Assembly: GCA_036517175.1 (NCBI GenBank)
Contig: DATDXQ010000004.1
Span: 1 to 26,199, forward strand
Source: 2-01-FULL-44-17 sp036517175
GTDB taxonomy: Bacteria; Patescibacteriota; Minisyncoccia; 2-02-FULL-40-12; IGHO2-01-FULL-4-A
DNA length: 26,199 bases
Direction: 5' to 3'
The position numbers and the translations under genes were made by a program. Below the pieces are notes generated by a model that did not search any database, was not told the origin of the DNA, and saw only the letters and a program-made list of their open reading frames with translations. This document shows positions 6,817-15,265 of this stretch, in pieces (the stretch's first letter is position 1; each line of letters begins with the position of its first letter).

Positions 6817-7596
6817 ATGAAAAGATTAATTAGCATATTTGTAATAGCTATTGCCGTGATTATCGCTCTCATCTTATTCAAGCAAAGCCCCACCGCATCT
6901 AACTTGATCTGGAGTGTGAGTAATAAGGGAACATGGCTTTTGCCGTTGGTAATCTTCTCTGCGTTGCTAGACAGTATTCATCCTTGTTCTTTCTCTATCC
7001 TGCTTATAACCATTGCGTTCTTGTTTGGTATGCAGATGACCAGGAAAAGAATTCTTCAAATTGGAGTAACGTATGTTATTGGCATATTCATCGCTTATTT
7101 GTTAATCGGGCTTGGTTTATTGAAAATTCTGCATCTATTTAACACTCCTCATTTTATGGGCAAGTTAGGTGCCGGGCTTCTTGTTGCCTTCGGGTTGATA
7201 AATATTCTTAATTATTTATTTCCTAAGTTCCCAATTAAGTTGCGTTTGCCGTCATCAGCTCACTCAACAATGAGCCGGCTAATTGATAAGGCATCAATTC
7301 CGGCAGCATTTGGACTGGGTCTTCTAGTTGGTATTTGCCAATTTCCGTGTATGGGAGGCCCCTACCTGATGGTTATTGGACTTCTCAATGACCAGGTTAC
7401 CTATCTTAAGGGGGTTGCGTATCTTTTCTTCTACAACGCACTCCTAATCACACCATTATTTATTGTCCTTATGATTGCGGCAGACAAGGTATTGGTAGAA
7501 AAGGCTCAGAAGTGGCAACAGCAAGAAAAGTCTCTTATTAAAATTGGTGGTGGTATCGCCATGGTCGTTCTCGGAATATTAATTTATTTTCTCTAG
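6817..7596 (+). CDS. cytochrome c biogenesis/thiol-disulfide transporter, CcdA/DsbD family
   Basis: This is an integral membrane protein of 259 aa with about seven hydrophobic segments. In CcdA and the DsbD transmembrane domain, a buried Cys pair carries electrons from cytoplasmic thioredoxin to exported thiol proteins. The expected pair is visible: Cys57 in SIHPCSFSI and Cys174/Cys178 in GICQFPCMGGPYL. The CxxxC followed by GGPYL resembles archaeal and CPR CcdA variants. An internal threefold-like hydrophobic pattern fits the family. It is translated 4 nt after DUF1573 and 1 nt before the next gene, so the electron acceptor is probably one of the Cys-containing proteins of this operon. Confidence 0.9.
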   Translation: MKRLISIFVIAIAVIIALILFKQSPTASNLIWSVSNKGTWLLPLVIFSALLDSIHPCSFSILLITIAFLFGMQMTRKRILQIGVTYVIGIFIAYLLIGLGLLKILHLFNTPHFMGKLGAGLLVAFGLINILNYLFPKFPIKLRLPSSAHSTMSRLIDKASIPAAFGLGLLVGICQFPCMGGPYLMVIGLLNDQVTYLKGVAYLFFYNALLITPLFIVLMIAADKVLVEKAQKWQQQEKSLIKIGGGIAMVVLGILIYFL

Positions 7597-7597
7597 T

Positions 7598-8038
7598 ATG
7601 AAAATTTTTAGACAATCTCCAGATAAAATAAATATTTGTCCGATATGCGTTGCGGTCAGCTCATTGTGCTTGGGGTTGAGTGCGGGAGTGGCCTGGGGTT
7701 ATCTTGATTCATCGATATATTTAATTCCTATCTCCTTATTAATGGGTGGAACCGTTGTGGGCATCGCGTACTTAGGTGAGAAAAAATGTCGTTGGGCAGC
7801 CAAACACCAGCTTCTGTGGAAAACCATAATTATTGCCGGGGGTATGCCATTCGCCTACCTTCTAGTAATAAAACTCAATAGGTTTATTGTGCTTGCAGAA
7901 TTATTAATTCTTATTAAAATCGCTTATTTATTCTTCATTAAACAGCCCCGACGTAATGTCGGGACTAGCGGGTCAAATAACCTGTCTACGCAGGCAGGGA
8001 TCAGCGAGATTGAAGAAAAAATGGAGCAGTGTTGCTAA
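7598..8038 (+). CDS. small polytopic membrane protein with N-terminal CxxC
   Basis: This is a 146-aa protein with about four membrane helices (roughly 14-34, 39-58, 73-92 and 96-115). A Cys14-Pro-Ile-Cys17 motif stands at the edge of the first helix and a Cys-Cys pair ends the protein (MEQCC). The CPxC motif is redox-like, which fits the neighbouring CcdA-type carrier. The C-terminal tail (about residues 117-138) is encoded by inserted palindromic repeats (7947-7998), so it is probably not conserved. No named family is recognised. It starts 1 nt after the CcdA-like stop and ends 1 nt before the next start. Confidence 0.75.
   Translation: MKIFRQSPDKINICPICVAVSSLCLGLSAGVAWGYLDSSIYLIPISLLMGGTVVGIAYLGEKKCRWAAKHQLLWKTIIIAGGMPFAYLLVIKLNRFIVLAELLILIKIAYLFFIKQPRRNVGTSGSNNLSTQAGISEIEEKMEQCC
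7947..7998. repeat. intragenic palindromic repeat pair in the CxxC membrane protein gene
   Basis: The stem CCCGAC/GTCGGG (7947-7952 with 7958-7963, loop GTAAT) is followed by CCTG-TCTACG-CAGG and a second CAGG copy (7981-7998). Both resemble the CCTGCC/GGCAGG repeat family seen at 1988 and 26105. They encode the low-conservation tail NVGTSGSNNLSTQAGI. Confidence 0.6.
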
Positions 8039-8039
8039 T

Positions 8040-9032
8040 ATGGAACATGGAAAATCCAAACTGGAGGATACTCATGGCTTATATAAGATTTGCTGTCATG
8101 AACCTGGAGAAAAAAAAGTTGGCGCAGATAGTAAGGAGGGGTCACGGCCTAAAAAATCATATCTTTTTTTGGGAATCAGTATTGTTGTCGCCTCTGTCAT
8201 TATTGGAGGAACCTGGATTTATACCGTACAACTAAAAAACATAAACCCGGCGATAGCTAATGCGAAAATCATTGCGGGACTGGAAAAAATTGTTTTGCCG
8301 GAAAATGGTGTTGTCTTACCGGTCACATGGGGAGATTTAGAAAAGCAATTGGTTGATAATGGTACTATAGACCCAACTAAATTCGAAGCATTATATGATC
8401 AGCGTGGCATTTTTGACGAAGAAACAAAAAAACTTCTTACCGGAAATGATAACAACAGACTTGTTATTGGTAAAAATAACGCCAATGCAGTTCTTAATCT
8501 TTTGTGGGCTCTTGGTTTGGCAAATAAAAACGAAATTCTAGAAAAGGGCCCCATGGTTGATAAAAAGTATGGAGGAAATGCCGGCAATTTCGCTTCTACC
8601 GGGGGTTGGACTCTGGCAGTCGGAAATACAATGAATCATTATAGTAACCACACAATGATTTCTCTAACTCCAGAGCAACAATCATCGGTAGAAAGGGTGA
8701 GTCAAAATATCTATCGTCCGTGCTGTGGCAATTCAGTATATTTCCCTGACTGCAACCATGGTATGGCTATGCTTGGTTTGCTAGAGCTGATGGCCTCTCA
8801 AGGAGTAAATGAATCGAATATGTATAAAGCCGCTCTTGTGGTCAATTCATATTGGTTTCCGGATACCTACCTAAATATTGCTCAGTATCTTAAATCAAAG
8901 AAAATCGAATGGAATAAAGTAGACCCCAAAGAAATTCTAGGAGCTAAATTTTCCAGCGCCTCGGGATATCAGCAGATACTTAATCAGATACAGCCGGCAA
9001 GCAATGGGAAGGGACCAAGTTGCGGTGTATAA
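8040..9032 (+). CDS. anchored extracytoplasmic Cys-rich protein, unknown function
   Basis: This protein of 330 aa has a cytoplasmic N-terminus with CCHEPGEKK, one membrane helix (about residues 41-63) and a large extracytoplasmic domain. Its most striking block is RPCCGNSVYFPDCNHGMAM: Cys228, Cys229, Cys238 and His240, followed by LLELMASQGVNESNMYKAAL. The protein ends in GPSCGV. The helix-Cys-helix arrangement recalls CcmH-type thiol reductases or a metal site, but this is only a resemblance. The ATG at 8040 is preferred because it follows the previous stop by 1 nt; an open extension upstream to 7956 lies in the repeat-bearing end of that gene. The P1B-ATPase follows after 7 nt. Confidence 0.8.
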   Translation: MEHGKSKLEDTHGLYKICCHEPGEKKVGADSKEGSRPKKSYLFLGISIVVASVIIGGTWIYTVQLKNINPAIANAKIIAGLEKIVLPENGVVLPVTWGDLEKQLVDNGTIDPTKFEALYDQRGIFDEETKKLLTGNDNNRLVIGKNNANAVLNLLWALGLANKNEILEKGPMVDKKYGGNAGNFASTGGWTLAVGNTMNHYSNHTMISLTPEQQSSVERVSQNIYRPCCGNSVYFPDCNHGMAMLGLLELMASQGVNESNMYKAALVVNSYWFPDTYLNIAQYLKSKKIEWNKVDPKEILGAKFSSASGYQQILNQIQPASNGKGPSCGV

Positions 9033-9039
9033 TTAAAAA

Positions 9040-11238
9040 ATGGAAGACATTAAAAATAACACAATTTATACCTGCCCCATGCACCCACAAGTCAAGAAGA
9101 ACGAACCTGGACGATGTCCCGCCTGCGGCATGGAACTAATTCTCGAAAAGCGGGAGAACAAACATGTCGAGCACGGCATGAGAAAAATGTCGCACATGGA
9201 CCACGAGGCAACGATGCCTGCCCGCCATAGCCTTGGCAACGGAGGGACCAATCCTCAAATCGCTAAAGCAATGGAAGCGGATATGCGCCGTCGGTTTTTG
9301 ATTTCATTTTTGCTTTCCATTCCCATCTTCCTGTATTCGCCGGTTGGTATTAACTTCTTTGGATTGAATCTTCCTACACCCATCCCGATAAACTGGCTTC
9401 TTCTTATCCTAACAACCCCGATAGTTTTTTGGACTGGCTCAATTTTTATCACCGGCACATATTACTCATTGAAAGCCAAAAAGCTAAATATGGCCGTTCT
9501 AATTGCCACCGGTGTTTTAGCGGCATATCTATTCAGCGTCTTACTCACATTCATCCGACCTGAAAGCGAGACATTCTATGAAGCCGCAGCTCTTCTCGTA
9601 ACATTCGTTTTGTTTGGCCATTGGATGGAGATGAAATCACGTCGAGGTACCTCAGATGCTCTACGAGCACTTTTTGACCTGGTGCCGCCCCAAGCAAACG
9701 TTATTCGTGGTGGAAAGGAACTGAACATCCCAAGCGCAGAGATTATTCATGATGATATTGTGGTGCTTCGTCCCGGTGATAAAGTTCCAGTAGACGGCGA
9801 GATTGTTGAGGGGGAAAGTTCCATTGATGAATCCTTGGTGACAGGAGAATCTATCCCCGTTGCTAAAACAATTAGTGCCAAAGTAGTTGGCGGATCGGTC
9901 AATCTGACTGGTACGGTCAAATTTAAGGCCACACAAGTCGGTTCTGAAACAGTCTTAGCGCAAATCATCAAAATGGTGGAGACAGCCCAAAACTCCAAAG
10001 CCCCCGGCCAACGTATTGCCGACAAGGCGGCGGCATATCTCGTAGTCCTTGCTATTGGTTCCGGGCTGGCAGCATTTTTGGGCTGGTATTTTATGGCCGG
10101 TGCCGGACTTCTTACTGCATTAACATTCGCTGTGTCCACTGTAGTTATTGCTTGTCCAGACGCTTTAGGTCTTGCCACACCAACAGCCGTGGCTGTAGGA
10201 ACTGGTCTTGGAGCAAAACACAATATTCTTATTAAAGACGCCGCGACACTTGAAAACACTTCCAAGCTTAATGCGATTGTTTTAGACAAAACAGGAACGT
10301 TAACCGAAGGGAAACCGAAAGTCACAGATGTCATTGCCTTTAACGGATTTACGGAACAAGATATTCTACGTCATGAAGCCAGTATCGAAACGGGCTCGAA
10401 TCATCCATTAGCTAAGGCCCTAGTCGAAGAAGCGGAAAGGCGGGGCGCAAGACCACTTGAAACAGTCAGTAAATTTGAATCTATCTCCGGTCATGGCCTC
10501 AAAGCGGTTATTAACGGGAGGGTGGTTCTTGCTGGAAAAGAACAGCTCTTGATCGATAATAAAATCTTGACTAGTGATGCCAGAGAAGTACTAGACCGGT
10601 TAGCAAGCGAAGGGAAAACCCTAAGCCTGATCGCCATTGAGGGTAAGCTAGCCGGAGTTGTCGCCGCCGCCGATACCATCAAACCGACTGCTAAAAAAAC
10701 TATTGCCAGGCTAAAACAACTTGGTATTGAAGTTGTCATGATTACCGGTGATCATAAGGGTGTTGCTGAAGCAGTAGGCAAAGAATTGGGTATGGATAGG
10801 ATATTTGCCGGAGTATTGCCTGGAGATAAAGCAAAATATGTCAAAAAACTCCAAGATGAGCGCAAGTTCGTAGCAATGGTCGGAGACGGCATTAATGATG
10901 CTCCAGCCTTAGCTCAAGCTGATATAGGCATTGCTATCGGTGCGGGGACTGATGTGGCTATTGAAACTGGTAATATCGTGCTTATGAAATCAGATCCATA
11001 TGATATTGTTGCCGCCATTCGTTTGTCGAAGGCGACAGTTGTAAAGATGAAGCAGAATCTTTTCTGGGCGGCAATATATAATGTATTGGCTATCCCGATT
11101 GCTGCAGGCGTGTTCTACAATTCTCTAGGTTGGTCATTACGTCCAGAAATTTCGGCCTTATTAATGTCTGCGTCATCTATTATCGTGGCCACAAATGCGG
11201 TATTATTAAAAAGGATAGAACCCAAATTAAAAAATTAA
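9040..11238 (+). CDS. heavy-metal P1B-type ATPase with HMBD domain and CPD motif
   Basis: This is a 732-aa cation pump of the P1B family, probably exporting copper. It begins with a heavy-metal-binding domain (YTCPMHPQVKKNEPGRCPACGMEL, residues 10-33 in part) instead of ferredoxin-like HMA domains, then a His/Met-rich linker (HVEHGMRKMSHMDH). Membrane helices precede the actuator motif TGES (268-271). The transmembrane metal motif is Cys372-Pro-Asp rather than CPC or CPH. The phosphorylation site is D416KTGT; SNHPLAKAL (HP motif) and GDGINDAPAL follow. All catalytic motifs are intact. It is the last gene of the DUF1573-CcdA operon, and DUF305 follows, which supports a role in copper handling. 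Confidence 0.95.
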   Translation: MEDIKNNTIYTCPMHPQVKKNEPGRCPACGMELILEKRENKHVEHGMRKMSHMDHEATMPARHSLGNGGTNPQIAKAMEADMRRRFLISFLLSIPIFLYSPVGINFFGLNLPTPIPINWLLLILTTPIVFWTGSIFITGTYYSLKAKKLNMAVLIATGVLAAYLFSVLLTFIRPESETFYEAAALLVTFVLFGHWMEMKSRRGTSDALRALFDLVPPQANVIRGGKELNIPSAEIIHDDIVVLRPGDKVPVDGEIVEGESSIDESLVTGESIPVAKTISAKVVGGSVNLTGTVKFKATQVGSETVLAQIIKMVETAQNSKAPGQRIADKAAAYLVVLAIGSGLAAFLGWYFMAGAGLLTALTFAVSTVVIACPDALGLATPTAVAVGTGLGAKHNILIKDAATLENTSKLNAIVLDKTGTLTEGKPKVTDVIAFNGFTEQDILRHEASIETGSNHPLAKALVEEAERRGARPLETVSKFESISGHGLKAVINGRVVLAGKEQLLIDNKILTSDAREVLDRLASEGKTLSLIAIEGKLAGVVAAADTIKPTAKKTIARLKQLGIEVVMITGDHKGVAEAVGKELGMDRIFAGVLPGDKAKYVKKLQDERKFVAMVGDGINDAPALAQADIGIAIGAGTDVAIETGNIVLMKSDPYDIVAAIRLSKATVVKMKQNLFWAAIYNVLAIPIAAGVFYNSLGWSLRPEISALLMSASSIIVATNAVLLKRIEPKLKN

Positions 11239-11310
11239 TAAGAATACTTACGGGACTATCTGCCTGCCGCAGAAAGGCCACTATGTATTCACTTAAAATT
11301 TAATAATCAT

Positions 11311-11931
11311 ATGAAACAAGAAATTATTATTGCAGGTTTGATAGGTTTAGCTCTCGGTATTATTATTGCTCCAATTTTTAGTCCAGTTATGCCAATGATG
11401 TGGGGGGACCGAATGATGTATCGCAATTCGACAACAAACAGTTATCAAATGATGAATCAAATTGATTCTCATTTCATTGAGCAGATGATACCCCATCACG
11501 AGGATGCAATTACTATGGCAAATCTCGCGTTGACACTCTCAGAACATCAAGAAATCAAATCATTATCTAATGACATAGTCCGCAGCCAATCCCAAGAAAT
11601 TGATCAAATGCAGCAATGGTATAAATCATGGTTTGGTGAAGATGTGCCAAATATTAGTAGTTCTATGGGTCACGGTATGAACATGATGATGCACGGTAGC
11701 ATGATGGGAGATGCTACTGATTTAGAAAGTCTTGAAGTTGCCAAGCCATTTGACGAGGCATTTATCCAAGAAATGATCCCACATCACCAGATGGCTGTAA
11801 TGATGGCTCAAATGCTTTTAATTTCTACTAGTCGTCCAGAAATGAAGCAATTAGCTGATAATATTATTTCTGCACAAACCAAAGAAATAAATAAAATGCG
11901 TGAATGGTATCGCCAGTGGTATGGCCAATAA
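11311..11931 (+). CDS. DUF305 family exported protein (tandem ferritin-like units)
   Basis: This is a 206-aa protein with an N-terminal hydrophobic anchor (about residues 4-28). Two copies of the DUF305 unit each carry the signature MIPHH: Pro61-His62-His63 and Pro157-His158-His159, embedded in similar helices (EQMIPHHEDAITMANLAL and QEMIPHHQMAVMMAQML). Between them is a Met/His-rich linker (MGHGMNMMMHGSMMG). DUF305 proteins are helical bundles often encoded with copper-resistance genes. The Met/His content and the upstream P1B-ATPase support soft-metal binding outside the cytoplasm. The gap to the ATPase gene is 72 nt and holds only a repeat fragment (11260-11272). Confidence 0.93.
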   Translation: MKQEIIIAGLIGLALGIIIAPIFSPVMPMMWGDRMMYRNSTTNSYQMMNQIDSHFIEQMIPHHEDAITMANLALTLSEHQEIKSLSNDIVRSQSQEIDQMQQWYKSWFGEDVPNISSSMGHGMNMMMHGSMMGDATDLESLEVAKPFDEAFIQEMIPHHQMAVMMAQMLLISTSRPEMKQLADNIISAQTKEINKMREWYRQWYGQ

Positions 11932-11935
11932 AAAA

Positions 11936-12406
11936 ATGAAAATAAAAAACAGCCTAAAATTCATAATTTCTGTTGTTGGTTCGGAGCTTGTGGGTTTTCT
12001 GGGTTCTTTTTTTACGATGTCTGGAACTACAAGCTGGTATGACGCGCTCGTTAAACCACCCCTTAATCCTCCGACATGGATTTTTGCCCCTGTTTGGATA
12101 GCTCTGTATTTTATCATGGGTATTTCTTTAGGAATGGTGTGGAGCAGTAACTCAGGATATAAGAAAAAAGCAATAATCTTGTTTGTGGTTCAACTGGCCT
12201 TGAACGCAATCTGGACACCAGTGTTTTTTGGCGTGCACATGATCGGTAACTCATTGGCAATCATTGTGCTTTTGTGGGCAGCGATAGTTATGACGATATT
12301 TATATTCAGCAAGGTCTCAAGGGTTGCAGCCTGGCTTCTAGCTCCTTATGTTGTGTGGGTTAGTTTTGCCGCCTACTTAAATGTTGCTTTTTGGGTATTG
12401 AATTAA
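11936..12406 (+). CDS. tspO: TspO/MBR family tryptophan-rich sensory protein
   Basis: This is a five-helix membrane protein (156 aa from this start) of the TspO/peripheral benzodiazepine receptor family, which binds tetrapyrroles and is linked to stress and haem/porphyrin handling. Key motifs are WYDALVKPPLNPPTWIFAPVW, LNAIWTPVFFG and APYVVWVSFAAYLNVAFW, in the canonical order. The ATG at 11936 is preferred because it immediately follows the DUF305 stop; an in-frame ATG at 11921 would overlap that gene by 11 nt. Its presence after DUF305 suggests that the island handles both metal and tetrapyrrole stress, which is inference. Confidence 0.95.
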   Translation: MKIKNSLKFIISVVGSELVGFLGSFFTMSGTTSWYDALVKPPLNPPTWIFAPVWIALYFIMGISLGMVWSSNSGYKKKAIILFVVQLALNAIWTPVFFGVHMIGNSLAIIVLLWAAIVMTIFIFSKVSRVAAWLLAPYVVWVSFAAYLNVAFWVLN

Positions 12407-12411
12407 TAAAA

Positions 12412-13206
12412 ATGATTGAAAATATTCTCGAAAAAATAGCTCGATTTGTGCAATACATTAATCTCCCTAAGTTCAAGAAACTGGAACACCAGATCGGTTG
12501 TAAGTTAATACTCCGGAACATACCGGATCGTTACATAAATGGATGGGTAAGTTGTGATATGACTAGGACCTGGAAGAGATCTGGTCTTGATGTAGAAAAA
12601 GGTGCAAACTACTTTACTATTGGTCATGTGTTAAATGGTGAGTCACACAGATTTGATCCAAACTCAGCAGAATATCAATCATGGCTTGGCGGATACACTG
12701 TAAGATTACTGCCCGGGACAAAATGGTCACCCGAAGACCACTTCAAACTTGCAATCGCAGATCAGAATAGTTGGTTAAGATATTATGGAGACCCAAAGCC
12801 AACGACTACAACTAATGGCTGGAATCTGATTTATAAGGACAGTCTGAGTGTCGATAAATATATTGGCGATCTTTATGAATTTGGCTGCAATACACATGAT
12901 GACGTTGGTAGGGGTTATGCCACGACAAGTCTACGGCTTGCTTCTATATGGATGGCCGCTTCTTTTAATATTTCGAATCCCAATTTAAAACTGACTGGCA
13001 AGGAACTAAGGCCAATAAAATCAGATAATTTGTACCAAAAATTAAAGCTCATGGGACACATTGCCATTTTTGATATTTCTGAAAATGTTAAGGTTGTTCT
13101 CTATGGGAACGGATTTATTGATGAGGCCAAGCATGTCGACACGTTCGCGATCTTAAAAGATAATATTCTTGGCGCAATGAAATCTTGTAACATACTTGAG
13201 GTATAA
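12412..13206 (+). CDS. hypothetical protein of unknown function
   Basis: This 264-aa soluble-looking protein has no signal peptide. I do not recognise a family. It begins with a short amphipathic helix and has a Trp-rich central region (NGWVSCDMTRTWKRSGLD, SWLGGYTVRLLPGTKW, NSWLRYYGDP), followed by YEFGCNTHDDVGRGYATTSL and a C-terminal alpha/beta part. The ATG at 12412 lies 5 nt after the tspO stop; a TTG at 12391 would overlap tspO. It is the last gene of the forward block and converges with the pspC-like gene 16 nt away. Confidence 0.65.
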   Translation: MIENILEKIARFVQYINLPKFKKLEHQIGCKLILRNIPDRYINGWVSCDMTRTWKRSGLDVEKGANYFTIGHVLNGESHRFDPNSAEYQSWLGGYTVRLLPGTKWSPEDHFKLAIADQNSWLRYYGDPKPTTTTNGWNLIYKDSLSVDKYIGDLYEFGCNTHDDVGRGYATTSLRLASIWMAASFNISNPNLKLTGKELRPIKSDNLYQKLKLMGHIAIFDISENVKVVLYGNGFIDEAKHVDTFAILKDNILGAMKSCNILEV

Positions 13207-13222
13207 AATATTTTCTAACCTG

Positions 13223-14893
13223 CTAATAAACGATAGGTTCAATTTTCAATATTCTGCTGCTAGAAGTTGAATCTTCTGTCAGGTCGGGTGTACCCATGTA
13301 TTCGACTACAGAGCTATTTTGAGCTGAGGCCTCGAGCGTTCTAACTGCTTGAACTTGAATCCGAGAGCTATTTCGGGAGCTTGCTTTTACAGTATTTGCA
13401 ATCAACTCATAACCTCTGAATGAACTGCTATTTGTAGTAATCACATCGAGTGAGTCGGTTTTCCCATTGGCGGTTATACGCGAGGAATTCTTAATCTCAC
13501 TTTTGATTGAGCCCGCCCTGATGTTATTGAGTGTAATTCGAGAACTGTTTTCAGAAACTAAATTTAAATTTTTAAATTGATAGTCTGAGACAACTGCCGA
13601 TGAAGAGTTGCTTAACTCCAAACTCCTTAAATCTGGTATTTTTATTTTAATCTCTGGGGAACTAATTGAGCAAAAAATACAAATGCGTACCTTGCTCTGT
13701 CTTTTTATATTCAAATTGCCTTCCACGACTTCAAAAATAATCTTATCAATATTATTATTGCGTCCTGAAACTAAAACCTCTTGAGAAGTACCTTGGGTTA
13801 TTGTAATCATTGTTGAGCTGGATGCAGAAATTGATTTAAACTCAGGCAGTTGTATTGTTCTAGAAACTTGCTGATAATCAATGCTTGTCTCAGTAAATTC
13901 TTTATAATCAGAAATTACTCTTGGGGCTACTGCAAGACCAGTAATTACGGCAGCGATCCAAACACCAAGAAGGGTAAGGCCAATTGATCGCGCTATCCTA
14001 TTTTTATTTGTAATTATTATTTTAGCCAGAAATGATAAAAAGAGTATGGGAATAAAGGAAACGATTAATCCTAGTAGCAAAACAGCATAAAATAATGAAT
14101 GTCTCAAAGATTGCAGAAAAGGCGCATCTACAAGCGGACTGTTAATATTAAAAAGTATAACAAAAAATGCAGCCAACAATGCAAATAAAACCGCAACCGC
14201 AACAACCATGATTATTACACCTATGAAAACTCTAATCAGCGGGAATAAACCCCTGATAAAGAATTTTGCAATACCTGTAATTATTAGATTTATTACGTGG
14301 CCAATTTTTTTGATTAAGCCCGAGTGTTTACGTATTTTTTCGACTCCCTTTTCAGCCATTTCCCTTACGGATTCTACAGTAACAGCCTTGCCACTCATCT
14401 GAAGTTTTTCAGCTGGAGTTTTGGCCTCTGGAAGGACAACCCACGTTATTAGGTAAACTATTACACCGGCACCACCGGCAAAAAGACTGACGACAAAAAT
14501 CATCCTTATAATCAAGGGGTCTATTTTGAGGTATGTTGCGATTCCAGATGAAACACCGGCTATAACTTGATCTTCCGTATTACGATAAAGTTTTTTGGCA
14601 GTATCATGGGTTTTATTTTGTTCTTGCTTAGGGCTTGACGGATCTTCATCAATATCTTCGGGCTGACCCATCTCAGTTATGACTTTGTTTATGTCTTCGT
14701 TGCTAATTACACCTGATTTATTTTTTAAGTGCTCAGCTATGCCAAATTCTATATCAAAAACTATATCTTCTTTATCCGGATGGGATGCAAATTTTTGTCT
14801 TATGGAATCAAGATAATTAGCAAGCTTCTCATAAGCCTCCTTTTCTATTTGGAATAATTGTTTTGCAATTGTAGCTGTTATTATTTCGTTCAT
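13223..14893 (-). CDS. HAAS-like / PspC / GIN-like multidomain membrane protein
   Basis: This 556-aa protein has three parts. Residues 1-85 are a helical HAAS/DUF1700-like N-terminus (EKLANYLDSIRQKF). Residues 98-160 are a PspC domain (KKLYRNTEDQVIAGVSSGIA, then a membrane helix and ITWVVLPEAK). A region of further membrane helices runs to about residue 325. The last 210 residues form a repetitive beta-rich domain of the DUF4097/DUF2807 (GIN) type, with alternating NSS repeats (ENSSRITLNN, KNSSRITANG, RNSSRIQVQ) like a beta-helix. PspC modules respond to envelope stress. Its ATG overlaps the padR stop (ATGA, 14890-14893), so it is co-transcribed with and probably controlled by that PadR regulator. 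Confidence 0.88.
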   Translation of the reverse strand: MNEIITATIAKQLFQIEKEAYEKLANYLDSIRQKFASHPDKEDIVFDIEFGIAEHLKNKSGVISNEDINKVITEMGQPEDIDEDPSSPKQEQNKTHDTAKKLYRNTEDQVIAGVSSGIATYLKIDPLIIRMIFVVSLFAGGAGVIVYLITWVVLPEAKTPAEKLQMSGKAVTVESVREMAEKGVEKIRKHSGLIKKIGHVINLIITGIAKFFIRGLFPLIRVFIGVIIMVVAVAVLFALLAAFFVILFNINSPLVDAPFLQSLRHSLFYAVLLLGLIVSFIPILFLSFLAKIIITNKNRIARSIGLTLLGVWIAAVITGLAVAPRVISDYKEFTETSIDYQQVSRTIQLPEFKSISASSSTMITITQGTSQEVLVSGRNNNIDKIIFEVVEGNLNIKRQSKVRICIFCSISSPEIKIKIPDLRSLELSNSSSAVVSDYQFKNLNLVSENSSRITLNNIRAGSIKSEIKNSSRITANGKTDSLDVITTNSSSFRGYELIANTVKASSRNSSRIQVQAVRTLEASAQNSSVVEYMGTPDLTEDSTSSSRILKIEPIVY

Positions 14894-15228
14894 ATTTTTT
14901 TGATTAATGTTTTAATTGAGTATTCAAGACTGGACCAGGTCTTTTTCATTCTTTCTAGTGTATTATGACCATCGTCTGTAAGGGTGTAGTATTTTCTTGG
15001 TGGTCCAGAATCTGATTCTTTCCAGATATAAGAGAGCAATCCAGATGATCTGAGTCGAGAAAGGAGGGGATATAGAGTGCCCTCAACCACGATAAGATCG
15101 GCCTTTTTGAGGGACCCTATTATATCCGAGGAGTATGATTCATTTTTTGAAATAGCCAAAAGAATCATGAACTCCAAAAGCCCTTTGCGCATATTGTTTT
15201 CAACTATTTTATGACTATCAATACCCAT
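14890..15228 (-). CDS. PadR family transcriptional regulator
   Basis: This is a winged-helix repressor (112 aa from ATG at 15228; a GTG at 15246 would extend it but lies inside the operator and before the predicted transcription start). Family features are MRKGLLEFMILLAISKNESYSSDIIGSL for the first helices, then VVEGTLYPLLSRLRSSGLL (the PadR recognition helix) and the wing SGPPRKYYTLTDDGH. The C-terminal helix is for dimerisation. PadR proteins usually repress themselves and an adjacent membrane-protein gene. Here the partner is the PspC-like gene, overlapping by 4 nt, and a perfect palindrome covers the promoter. Confidence 0.93.
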   Translation of the reverse strand: MGIDSHKIVENNMRKGLLEFMILLAISKNESYSSDIIGSLKKADLIVVEGTLYPLLSRLRSSGLLSYIWKESDSGPPRKYYTLTDDGHNTLERMKKTWSSLEYSIKTLIKKI

Positions 15229-15236
15229 TAGTATAT

Positions 15237-15265
15237 TTAATAGCACATACTACCTTGCGATGCAA
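15237..15265 (-). promoter_or_regulatory. padR promoter, extended -10, leaderless
   Basis: On the minus strand, -35 TTGCAT (15265-15260) is followed after 17 nt by TATTAA (15242-15237), preceded by TG-n (15245-15243). Transcription would start near 15230, two bases before the ATG at 15228. The inverted-repeat operator covers the -35 and the spacer. Confidence 0.6.

Noticed and set aside
7956..8039. Upstream extension of the 330-aa Cys-rich protein
   Set aside because: The extension overlaps the repeat-bearing end of the preceding gene, and the ATG at 8040 follows that stop by 1 nt, as elsewhere in the operon.
9747..10334. Long open frame on the minus strand within the P1B-ATPase gene (195 codons)
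   Set aside because: It lies entirely inside a gene with full catalytic motifs, has no recognisable family or promoter, and has the low-complexity composition of an antisense shadow.
12391..12411. TTG start for the unknown gene after tspO
   Set aside because: It would overlap tspO by 16 nt, while an ATG at 12412 gives the usual short spacing.
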